Positions 45,944-52,876 of a stretch of 64,000 nucleotides of DNA are shown one piece after another; the stretch's first letter is position 1, and the number at the start of each line of letters is the position of its first letter. The stretch comes from Paludibacteraceae bacterium (GTDB lineage Bacteria; Bacteroidota; Bacteroidia; Bacteroidales; Paludibacteraceae). Made by a program: the position numbers and the translations under genes. The notes beneath the pieces are model-generated. The model saw nothing but the letters and a program-made list of their open reading frames with translations, ran no database searches and had not been told where the DNA came from. The stretch spans positions 26,610 to 90,609 of the forward strand of contig JAKSKU010000003.1 in the NCBI GenBank assembly GCA_024401565.1, written 5' to 3'.

Positions 45944-47191
45944 ATGATTATAAAAAGAGACTTTTATTTACAGAATCTAATCAACAGTCAGGGAAATGGC
46001 TTAGTCAAAATAGTCACAGGAGGAAGAAGATCAGGAAAGTCATTTCTCTTGTTTAACATTTTCCATAATCATCTTATTGAATCAGGAATTACAGAAGATC
46101 ACATCATCGAATTATCTTTAGACGATAGAAAAAATAAAGAATATAGAGATCCTGATTTACTTCTTGAATATATTGAAAACAAAGTAAAAGACAAAGGAAA
46201 ATATTATGTCATTCTGGATGAGATTCAATTTGTTGAGGATTTTGTCGAGGTCATGTTAAGTCTGATGCACAATAGTCAATTTGAAGTATATGTCACAGGG
46301 TCAAACTCAAAATTCTTATCAAAGGATATAGCGACTGAGTTTCGAGGAAGAGGGGAGGAAATAAGAGTTTGGCCACTTTCGTTTGCTGAATATTATTCAG
46401 CTGTAGGTGGAGATAAACGAGCAGCTTGGAATGAATACTATACTTTTGGTGGGCTTCCACAAGTGTTATTGATGGAGACAGATGAGAAAAAAATGGAATA
46501 TTTAAGAACCATTTTTGAACTCACTTACATCAACGATATATTTGAAAGAAACAAGTTGAAAAATCCAGAAGGATTTAAGCAACTTGTTCAAGTAATTGCA
46601 TCAGGAATTGGCAGTCCAACCAACCCAACTCGCATTGCAAACACATTTAGATCTGGTGAGAAGATAGTCATTAAGGAGAGTACTATACGAAATTATTTGA
46701 CTTATATGGAAGATGCTTTTTTGATAGAAGAAGCCAAAAGATTTGATGTGAAAGGCAGAAAATATATTGGCACAGAAAACAAATACTATTTTACTGACTT
46801 GGGATTGCGAGGTATATCTCTTAATTTCAGGCAACAAGAGGAAACTCACATTATGGAAAACATCGTCTACAACGAATTAAGGAGAAGAGGTTATCTTGTT
46901 GATGTAGGAGTAGTTGAGAAATGGGAAACAAACAATGAGGGGCAACGAAAACGAAAAGAATTTGAAATAGATTTCGTCATAAACAAAGGTTCAGAAAGAG
47001 TTTATATACAATCCGCTTACCAAATGCCCACGCATGAAAAGATTGTTCAAGAACAAAATTCACTCCTAAATGTGAGAGACAGTTTCAAGAAACTTATAAT
47101 CGTTTGGGATGATATAAAAGAGAAGGTAGACGATAATGGGATAATCACCGTAAGTTTGTTAGACTTTCTCTTAGACAACTATAAATTATAA
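45944..47191 (+). CDS. AAA_14/DUF4143 ATPase with degenerate C-terminal nuclease-like motif
   Basis: 415 residues. Walker A is TGGRRSGKS (Lys32), Walker B YVILDEIQ near residue 93, and the sensor-like YVTGSNSKFL near residue 117. The middle holds a winged-helix-like segment (TRIANTFRSGEKIVIKESTI). The C-terminal DUF4143 domain keeps Asp343 in FEIDFVI but the ExK position reads Gln356-Ser-Ala358 (YIQSAYQ), so a nuclease-like site would be inactive. It is related to the ATPase at 18674 but diverged (little identity outside motifs). The start codon follows the last repeat unit directly. AT-rich composition and the IS30 remnant upstream suggest an acquired gene. Function unknown. Confidence 0.9.
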   Translation: MIIKRDFYLQNLINSQGNGLVKIVTGGRRSGKSFLLFNIFHNHLIESGITEDHIIELSLDDRKNKEYRDPDLLLEYIENKVKDKGKYYVILDEIQFVEDFVEVMLSLMHNSQFEVYVTGSNSKFLSKDIATEFRGRGEEIRVWPLSFAEYYSAVGGDKRAAWNEYYTFGGLPQVLLMETDEKKMEYLRTIFELTYINDIFERNKLKNPEGFKQLVQVIASGIGSPTNPTRIANTFRSGEKIVIKESTIRNYLTYMEDAFLIEEAKRFDVKGRKYIGTENKYYFTDLGLRGISLNFRQQEETHIMENIVYNELRRRGYLVDVGVVEKWETNNEGQRKRKEFEIDFVINKGSERVYIQSAYQMPTHEKIVQEQNSLLNVRDSFKKLIIVWDDIKEKVDDNGIITVSLLDFLLDNYKL

Positions 47192-47270
47192 ATATCCTTG
47201 CATATTTACCACTTTTCTTTACCGAAAGGAATTTGTAACGCATAACCTTTTTTAATTCTTCCTTTATCCG

Positions 47271-47278
47271 TAAATTTG
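47271..47278 (+). promoter_or_regulatory. Probable -7 box of the aromatic amino acid lyase gene
   Basis: TAAATTTG, 23 bp before the ATG. Confidence 0.55.
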
Positions 47279-47300
47279 CGAGAGTATATAAAAAATCAAG

Positions 47301-48824
47301 ATGAAAAACATCGACTATATTTCTTTAAACGACATTGAGGATATCCTCTACAAAGGTGAGCAGATTGCGTTTGCACCAAGCGTATGGGAGAGAGTAAACA
47401 GAAGCTACGAATTCCTAAAATCATTCTCTGGCGACCGTATCATATACGGAATCAACACTGGATTCGGACCTATGGCTCAATGGCGTATCTCCGACGAAGA
47501 CCGCGAGGCATTGCAATACAACATCATCCGCAGCCACTCCACTGGTGCCGGCAATCCGTTGCCTGACGTCTATGTGAAAGCGGCCATGATCGCACGTATC
47601 GGCACATTCACTCAGGGCAAAAGCGGAATCCATAAGAGTATCGTCGACTTGCTAATGAATTTCATCAACAAGGATATCACTCCTTTCATTCCAGAGCACG
47701 GCAGCGTGGGTGCGAGCGGCGACCTTGTGCAGCTAGCTCATCTTGCCCTTACTTTGATTGGCGAGGGTGAAGTATTCTACAAAGGCGTAAAGCGTCCGGC
47801 TGGAGAGGTGATGAAAGAGTGCGGACTTGAACCAATCAAGATGTTTATCCGCGAAGGTCTGTCGCTTACAAACGGAACATCATTCATGACAGGTATCGGA
47901 CTTGTCAACCTAATCAATGCAAAAAAACTCCTTCGTTTTGCCACAATCGCGAGCGTGATGATGAACGAGATTGCCAGCTCATACGACGATTTTATGTCGG
48001 AGCCAATCAATGCGGTGCGACGTCAGCGTGGACAGGGCATCATCGCAGAACAAATGCGTGAGATTGCGAAGGGGAGCAAATGTATGCTCGACAGAAAGAG
48101 CGAGATGTACGATAAAAAGCACACAGAAGATGTGTTCACACATAAAGTGCAGCCTTACTACTCGCTAAGATGCATTCCGCAGATTCTTGGACCTATATTG
48201 GAGACGGTGGAGAATGTAGAGCGAGTATTGATCAACGAAGTGAACTCAGCCTGCGATAATCCGATTGTGGATCCAGACACAGAGGAAGTTTACCACGGAG
48301 GTAATTTCCATGGTGATTACGTCTCTTTCGAGATGGATAAGCTAAAAATTGCCGTTACAAAGATGACGATGCTGTGTGAACGTCAGATGAACTACCTATT
48401 CCACGACAGAATCAACGGCATCCTACCTCCATTTGTCAACCTTGGCAAACTTGGTTTGAACTACGGACTACAAGCATCACAGTTTACAGCCTGCTCCACT
48501 ACAGCAGAATGTCAGACATTGTCGAACCCAATGTATGTGCATTCTATCCCTAACAACAATGATAATCAGGACATTGTGTCGATGGGAACAAACTCCGCTT
48601 TGCTTGCCAAACGAGTGATTGACAACTCATTCCAAGTGATAGCGATTCACTTTATGGCAATCGTTCAGGCAGTGGATGCCCTTAAGTGTAGCGATCGATT
48701 GTCGCCAGTGACAAACCGTCTCTACAAGGATATCAGAGCCTTCTTCCCACGTTTTGAGGACGATACTCCTAAATATAAAGATATAGAAAAGATGATTATT
48801 TTCTTGAAAGAGCAAAGTTATTAA
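47301..48824 (+). CDS. Aromatic amino acid lyase (HAL/PAL/TAL family)
   Basis: 507 residues, full length. The family's self-forming MIO electrophile comes from Ala138-Ser139-Gly140 in EHGSVGASGDLVQLAHLAL. Also present are YGINTGFGPMA near residue 53, SHSTGAGNPLP near residue 77, GLSLTNGTSFMTG near residue 192 and DNPIVDP near residue 320. The enzyme removes ammonia from histidine, tyrosine or phenylalanine to give the acrylate. The Ser-His pair at the selectivity position resembles histidine lyases, but no hutU, hutI or hutG-type genes are nearby, so histidine degradation is not supported by context. In Bacteroidetes relatives supply coumarate-type starters for pigments; no pigment cluster is seen here either. 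Substrate left open. Confidence 0.9.
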   Translation: MKNIDYISLNDIEDILYKGEQIAFAPSVWERVNRSYEFLKSFSGDRIIYGINTGFGPMAQWRISDEDREALQYNIIRSHSTGAGNPLPDVYVKAAMIARIGTFTQGKSGIHKSIVDLLMNFINKDITPFIPEHGSVGASGDLVQLAHLALTLIGEGEVFYKGVKRPAGEVMKECGLEPIKMFIREGLSLTNGTSFMTGIGLVNLINAKKLLRFATIASVMMNEIASSYDDFMSEPINAVRRQRGQGIIAEQMREIAKGSKCMLDRKSEMYDKKHTEDVFTHKVQPYYSLRCIPQILGPILETVENVERVLINEVNSACDNPIVDPDTEEVYHGGNFHGDYVSFEMDKLKIAVTKMTMLCERQMNYLFHDRINGILPPFVNLGKLGLNYGLQASQFTACSTTAECQTLSNPMYVHSIPNNNDNQDIVSMGTNSALLAKRVIDNSFQVIAIHFMAIVQAVDALKCSDRLSPVTNRLYKDIRAFFPRFEDDTPKYKDIEKMIIFLKEQSY

Positions 48825-48835
48825 CAATTATTGCA

Positions 48836-48843
48836 TATATTTG
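48836..48843 (+). promoter_or_regulatory. Probable -7 box of the PorT-like gene
   Basis: TATATTTG lying between the lyase stop and ATG 48876. A TTG start at 48831 would overlap this box and is rejected. Confidence 0.55.
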
Positions 48844-48875
48844 CAGAAATATTGTTTATCGGTAACGAGCAAGAT

Positions 48876-49703
48876 ATGAAAAACACGTTTTTTATAGGTT
48901 TGGCACTTTCGCTTTTTGTATGCTTCAACGCATCAGCAAAAAAGACGAATGATGCGAAAAAGGCAGAAACAACACAAAAGGCATCTGTCATTGATCCAGA
49001 GCAGGCGTTTGACGAGGCAACAGCAAAAGAGAGAAACCCTGAATTGAAAAAGGAAGATTGTTTGTGGGAACCTCGTGAAATCATGTTGGAAGCACACGTC
49101 GGTTTGAACATGTCTAACTACACGTCAGACTATCACCGCACTACTTACAAGTTTGGTCCAATGATCGGTATCGGTGCTGATTTCCCAATTAAAAACGTTT
49201 TTTCTATCGCACCTGAGATTAACTTGAGCGTGATCGGATCAGAAGTAAACTATACTGACGTTGTGTCAGCAAAGGAGCGTCTTACATACCTTGAAATTCC
49301 TATCTACGCAAGATGGCAGTTTACTCACAACCAGTCCAAACCATTCTTGGCTATAGCGCCAACTGTTGGCATCGGAGTGGGCGGAAAGAGATGCTACAAC
49401 CAGAATGAGCGATTGATGACGAAGGAAGAGGATGAGAAAGTGCCTTTGTTCGCTCCAAATCAAGATACTCAGGAGCCACATGCCAACTATAAAAAGGCTG
49501 ATTTCGGCTTTAAAATCAAAACTGGTGTCTATATAAAGCAGAGATGGGCCGTCACTATCGGTTATCAGCTTGGCATCGTTGATATCTGCAATGACGAGTA
49601 TTACAGCGATATCACTCCAGGCTACTACAAGGATAGACTTATTAAAGTAGCACCAAGTGTAAAGAACAACAATGTCTTTGCATCATATTCATACTACTGG
49701 TAA
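48876..49703 (+). CDS. PorT-family outer-membrane beta-barrel protein
   Basis: 275 residues from ATG 48876. Signal peptide MKNTFFIGLALSLFVCFNASA, then a charged linker (~25-60), then an outer-membrane barrel of the OMP_b-brl_2 type: repeated amphipathic strands such as MLEAHVGLNMSNYTS, FGPMIGIGADFPI, RLTYLEIPIYARWQF and FGFKIKTGVYIKQRWAVTIGY, ending in YSYYW with a terminal aromatic as barrels usually do. PorT proper is a T9SS component, but this family has many paralogues and nothing here shows it is the secretion member. Downstream after 9 bp is a DUF4348-like gene, probably cotranscribed. Confidence 0.85.
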   Translation: MKNTFFIGLALSLFVCFNASAKKTNDAKKAETTQKASVIDPEQAFDEATAKERNPELKKEDCLWEPREIMLEAHVGLNMSNYTSDYHRTTYKFGPMIGIGADFPIKNVFSIAPEINLSVIGSEVNYTDVVSAKERLTYLEIPIYARWQFTHNQSKPFLAIAPTVGIGVGGKRCYNQNERLMTKEEDEKVPLFAPNQDTQEPHANYKKADFGFKIKTGVYIKQRWAVTIGYQLGIVDICNDEYYSDITPGYYKDRLIKVAPSVKNNNVFASYSYYW

Positions 49704-49712
49704 TAATTTAGA

Positions 49713-50426
49713 ATGTCAATAAGGGGAAGCATATTACTTGTTTTCGGTCTATTCACATTGGAAAATTGTTGGTCAGAACAATTCTCCCGCTTTTTTGTTG
49801 ACTTTTTCGTAGACACAAAAAGCCAGGCAGACAAGGTGACTTACCCTTATTTCAATGGCGGAGACAGAACTCTCGTCAAAAGCGGTTGGCAGACTATCAA
49901 CCTGAAGAATAAAAACCGTATTGTCATTGTTTGCGCGGACTCTCTTGAAGCCGTAGATAAAGAAGATGCAGTAGACGTGATGGTATTCTACCCTTCTAAG
50001 TCAACCGGCAACAAACATAGTTTCTCCAAACAAGGCAAAAACTGGAAGCTATACAACAGCAGAAACTTTCAAACAAGTGAACTTCCTGACAAGGATTTCA
50101 TGTCGTTTATCGAACGTTTCTCTACAGACGTAGATTTCCAAAAGAAAAGGGCTATTTTCCCACTTCCAGAAAAGACGATGGAAACCGCAGAGAATGGCAC
50201 AGAGACACAAATCGGAAGCAAACTACACATGCCAAGAACATGGGCTCCCGTTGGTTTTGTGGGCACAACAACTCAAATCTGCAGTTTTGTGCAGACAGGC
50301 GAAGATGCCAACAACCGTCGAATAGTGATATTTGAAAATGGCATCAAAAGCGTCAGCTACAATTTCATCAGCATCCGTGGAAACTGGTTCCTGATTGAGA
50401 TTGAGAGATACGCTAATAAAAGATAG
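49713..50426 (+). CDS. Exported protein, DUF4348-like
   Basis: 237 residues with an N-terminal hydrophobic segment (SILLVFGLFTLENC) that may be a lipoprotein signal, with Cys19 as a poor lipobox (LENC). The central motif FIERFSTDVDFQKKRAIFPL near residue 130 fits the FxxFxxDxxFQxxRxxFPL pattern of DUF4348, a Bacteroidetes family of unknown role. It starts 9 bp after the PorT-like gene, suggesting a two-gene envelope operon, and is followed by a hairpin terminator. Assignment to DUF4348 is from pattern memory and moderate. Confidence 0.7.
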   Translation: MSIRGSILLVFGLFTLENCWSEQFSRFFVDFFVDTKSQADKVTYPYFNGGDRTLVKSGWQTINLKNKNRIVIVCADSLEAVDKEDAVDVMVFYPSKSTGNKHSFSKQGKNWKLYNSRNFQTSELPDKDFMSFIERFSTDVDFQKKRAIFPLPEKTMETAENGTETQIGSKLHMPRTWAPVGFVGTTTQICSFVQTGEDANNRRIVIFENGIKSVSYNFISIRGNWFLIEIERYANKR

Positions 50427-50461
50427 CAATACATAAGATAACGAGTCTTAATAAAATATGA

Positions 50462-50486
50462 AAGGCGGCAGAAATTCTGTCGCCTT
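50462..50486 (+). terminator. Hairpin terminator after the DUF4348-like gene
   Basis: 12-bp stem AAGGCGGCAGAA/TTCTGTCGCCTT (one G-T pair) with a single-base loop; only a short T stretch follows. Confidence 0.65.
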
Positions 50487-50496
50487 CATTTGTTAG

Positions 50497-50594
50497 TAAA
50501 CATCCAATTAGGTATTTTTTCCGATGTTGGATGTTTACAGAAAAGAAAAAGGTAAGCGTCCAAATTGATAAATTTTATCAGTTTGGACGCTTAC
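50497..50594. repeat. Two successive long hairpins with related arms
   Basis: First: TAAACATCCAA (50497-50507) with TTGGATGTTTA (50527-50537). Second: GTAAGCGTCCAAA (50552-50564) with TTTGGACGCTTAC (50582-50594), whose loop is itself nearly palindromic. The arms resemble each other (GTAARCRTCCAA) and lie just past the stop of the minus-strand membrane protein gene. Confidence 0.75.
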
Positions 50595-50597
50595 TAT

Positions 50598-51038
50598 TTA
50601 GTCCGGATTTATTGATGACATCAACAGCAATATGAAAAACACAGATGGTATGGTCAGATAACAGGCGAAACAACCTGTTATGAGCGTGAATTTGAAAACA
50701 CTTTTCTCTCTAAACAATAAATATGTCATAAGTATTGCAACCCCGATGATTGTGATTCCCATCACAAAAACCGTTAGAATTAGAAATGCGTCTGCTACAA
50801 CGCAGAAGAAAAGAACACAAATACCGAGAAACTGAAATAATGAATCTGATTTCTCAATATAACAACACAAAGCTACTGTGGGAATCAAGGGCAATAACAG
50901 TCCAGCAAACGCAGAACCCACTATCGTCATTCCCGATTGGAACAATAGGACACAACACAGAATGCCAATAAGCAGATGGCACACGACGGGAATTCTGTGC
51001 TTTTTTATTATTGATGAGTAACAGCCTAAAGGAAGCAT
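50598..51038 (-). CDS. Small four-helix membrane protein, hypothetical
   Basis: 146 residues from ATG 51038 (a TTG three bases upstream is not chosen). Hydrophobic segments at about 18-38, 40-60, 65-100 and 110-140 indicate four or five transmembrane helices; a K-K-H basic patch near the N-terminus suggests an inside N-terminus. No family is recognised. A good promoter (-33 TTG, 19 bp, TATATTTG) lies 40-70 bp upstream, which supports a real gene. Its promoter region is homologous to that of the Sel1-SUKH gene further upstream on the same strand, so the two are probably co-regulated. Confidence 0.7.
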   Translation of the reverse strand: MLPLGCYSSIIKKHRIPVVCHLLIGILCCVLLFQSGMTIVGSAFAGLLLPLIPTVALCCYIEKSDSLFQFLGICVLFFCVVADAFLILTVFVMGITIIGVAILMTYLLFREKSVFKFTLITGCFACYLTIPSVFFILLLMSSINPD

Positions 51039-51077
51039 CAAATCTATTGTAAACGTCTAATTTATTAATTATATCTG

Positions 51078-51107
51078 CAAATATAGCCTAAAAACGCTAT
51101 AAAACAA
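51078..51107 (-). promoter_or_regulatory. Promoter of the small membrane protein gene
   Basis: On the minus strand TTG (51107-51105), 19-bp spacer, TATATTTG (51085-51078), a full Bacteroidetes consensus. Confidence 0.7.
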
Positions 51108-51110
51108 TAA

Positions 51111-51130
51111 AATCAGCCCGAAGGCTGATT
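51111..51130 (-). terminator. Hairpin likely ending the Sel1-SUKH transcript
   Basis: AATCAGCC/GGCTGATT stem with a CGAA (minus TTCG) tetraloop, followed on the minus strand by a T-rich stretch. Confidence 0.6.
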
Positions 51131-51131
51131 C

Positions 51132-51360
51132 TAAACCATTCTAAATCTAATTGATTCTGTCTGGTGTCAGTTTTTCGTAGTCTCCATAGTCATTGGTCAA
51201 AGCATCGTGTACAATCAATTAAATCAGGGAAAAACCATATTAGGCGCATACGAAAATAGGCCGTAAGGTAAACATCTAATTTGAAACTAGGTTTGTCCCT
51301 TATCTGTCGGTCAAATCTCTACAGCAATCCTCAAATTTGCCAATATGAGACAAGTTGCAT
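51132..51360. other. Gene-free stretch with a possible gene remnant
   Basis: 229 bp after the Sel1-SUKH stop. On the minus strand 51218-51147 reads VHDALTNDYGDYEKLTPDRIN followed by a stop, a plausible C-terminus with no start, so perhaps the tail of a lost gene. A GTAAACATCTAATTTG motif at 51270 echoes the promoter blocks at 51049 and 52624. Nothing else is seen. Confidence 0.35.
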
Positions 51361-52608
51361 TTAGAGGTTGTTCAGCCGTGCCTGCCAATATTCTCTACGT
51401 TCCTTACGGTAATCGTCACCGTTAAGAAGATAGTCGCTCAAAGAGTTTCCAGCAAGTGTTAAACCATGTTCGGGTTTGTATTGGAATACTCTACCTTCGG
51501 CATTCTGAACCATCACGATGTTATCTATTCCTATATTTTCAATTACGTAGCAGTCTATAGGGAAGTCCTCGAAGTTCTTACGCATTTTCTTCGTTTGCGC
51601 TACAGTCGAATACTCGTTATCAACAATACCGCACAACTCGATGTCGCGCACTAAAATAGAGCCAAATTTTTGGACGTACTCTACGAAGTCTTCTGAAAAT
51701 TCAACACACAAAGCCTCTTTGGCAGCTTCAATTGCAGAAGCATCTGAGCCGTCACCAGAATACAACTTGTCTGTTTGTGCTAACGAGTATATAACGTCAA
51801 TAATATTCTGTTCTGGTGTGGATTCTATAGCGGTGAACTCCATTTTTGAAGATTCAACAATATCTCCATTTTTGTACATTTTTTCCAAATGAGCTTGTGC
51901 CTCCTTATGCCCGTTATTAGCAGCCGTTCTGTACCATTTTACAGCAAGTGCCATATCGAAATCCACGCCATCGCCATCCTGATAGCAACTGCCAAGAATA
52001 TACTGCGCTTGCTTATAGCCACGTTTTGCCGCCTTCAAAAGCAATTCGACCGCCTTTTCGTGGTTTTCGTCAACACCATAGCCATTTAAATATGAAATGG
52101 CAAGATTATACATAGAATGAGAGTCGCCCTGTTCGGCTGCCATTGCCCAATATTTGAACGATTGGGTGAAATCTTGTTCTACACCTATACCGTTTGAATA
52201 GCAATTGCCCACTTCGTACATAGATTCAACATAACCAAGGTCGGCAGCTTTCTTGAACATTTCAAACCCCATTTCATCGTCTTGTTCTACACCACAACCA
52301 TCCTGATAGCAGTATCCAAGATTGTGGAAAGCTTCCGCATCATTTTTTTCTGCGGCATAAGCCCAACAGGCGTACGCTTTCTCAAAATTTCGGCACATGG
52401 CATAACATATTCCTAACTTAGAGAAAATGCTAACTTCAAAATTCTCGTCCTCTTTTCTCTGGCACAACGATTCGTATAGTTCTGTAGCCTTGTTTATGTC
52501 TTGCTTAACTAGATTGCCTTGCATATAGAGATCCGCCAATTTTCTAGTGGCTTTTAAATCTCCTTTATTAGCTGCTTCTATAAGATTTTCGATGACTTCT
52601 GCTGACAT
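51361..52608 (-). CDS. Sel1-repeat protein with C-terminal SUKH (SMI1/KNR4)-like domain
   Basis: 415 residues, no signal peptide, so cytoplasmic. Residues ~10-260 are six or seven Sel1-like (TPR-related) repeats, e.g. AFHNLGYCYQDGCGVEQDDE and SMYEVGNCYSNGIGVEQDF, a protein-protein interaction scaffold. Residues ~285-405 resemble a SUKH-1/SMI1-KNR4 domain: LCVEFSEDFVEYVQKFGSI, LCGIVDNEYSTVAQTKKMR, CYVIENIGIDNIVMVQNAEG and LAGNSLSDYLLNGDD. SUKH domains are best known as immunity proteins against polymorphic toxins. No toxin gene is adjacent. The combination suggests a standalone immunity or regulatory protein; that is inference. Confidence 0.85.
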   Translation of the reverse strand: MSAEVIENLIEAANKGDLKATRKLADLYMQGNLVKQDINKATELYESLCQRKEDENFEVSIFSKLGICYAMCRNFEKAYACWAYAAEKNDAEAFHNLGYCYQDGCGVEQDDEMGFEMFKKAADLGYVESMYEVGNCYSNGIGVEQDFTQSFKYWAMAAEQGDSHSMYNLAISYLNGYGVDENHEKAVELLLKAAKRGYKQAQYILGSCYQDGDGVDFDMALAVKWYRTAANNGHKEAQAHLEKMYKNGDIVESSKMEFTAIESTPEQNIIDVIYSLAQTDKLYSGDGSDASAIEAAKEALCVEFSEDFVEYVQKFGSILVRDIELCGIVDNEYSTVAQTKKMRKNFEDFPIDCYVIENIGIDNIVMVQNAEGRVFQYKPEHGLTLAGNSLSDYLLNGDDYRKERREYWQARLNNL

Positions 52609-52623
52609 ATTGTGTTAATATTA

Positions 52624-52683
52624 GTAAACATCTTTTTTATTAATTTCATATATAGCCTAAAAATCGGTATATACAAAAATCAG
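52624..52683 (-). promoter_or_regulatory. Upstream block shared with the small membrane protein gene
   Basis: GTAAACATCTTTTTTATTAA...ATATAGCCTAAAAA aligns with 51049-51112 in front of the 146-residue membrane protein, in the same position and orientation relative to the gene. The -7 region here reads TATATATG rather than TATATTTG. Confidence 0.55.
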
Positions 52684-52694
52684 ATACCTTATTC

Positions 52695-52836
52695 TTAAAT
52701 TATATACGAGTTGTCCAAACACGCTTATTATTTTCACGCTCGTCCTACGGACTCGCGTTGGTGGATGGGTTAGGGCCCAAAAATCAAACATGGGCCCTTA
52801 ACAATCCTCATTTTGGACAACTGCTATATAATCTCC
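52695..52836 (-). repeat. Copy 4 of the 24-bp-TIR intergenic element (complete, inverted, 142 bp)
   Basis: Termini 52695-52718 and 52813-52836. Inverted orientation relative to the other four copies; interior belongs to the GGGCCC variant (TAGGGCCC...GGGCCCTTAA). Confidence 0.85.
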
Positions 52837-52876
52837 TAAATTAATAGTTTCTTTGTTTCTATCATATGTTTAGAAA

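Noticed and set aside
48831-48875. Upstream TTG start for the PorT-like gene
   Set aside because: It overlaps the TATATTTG promoter box and would bury the signal peptide; ATG 48876 gives a clean one.
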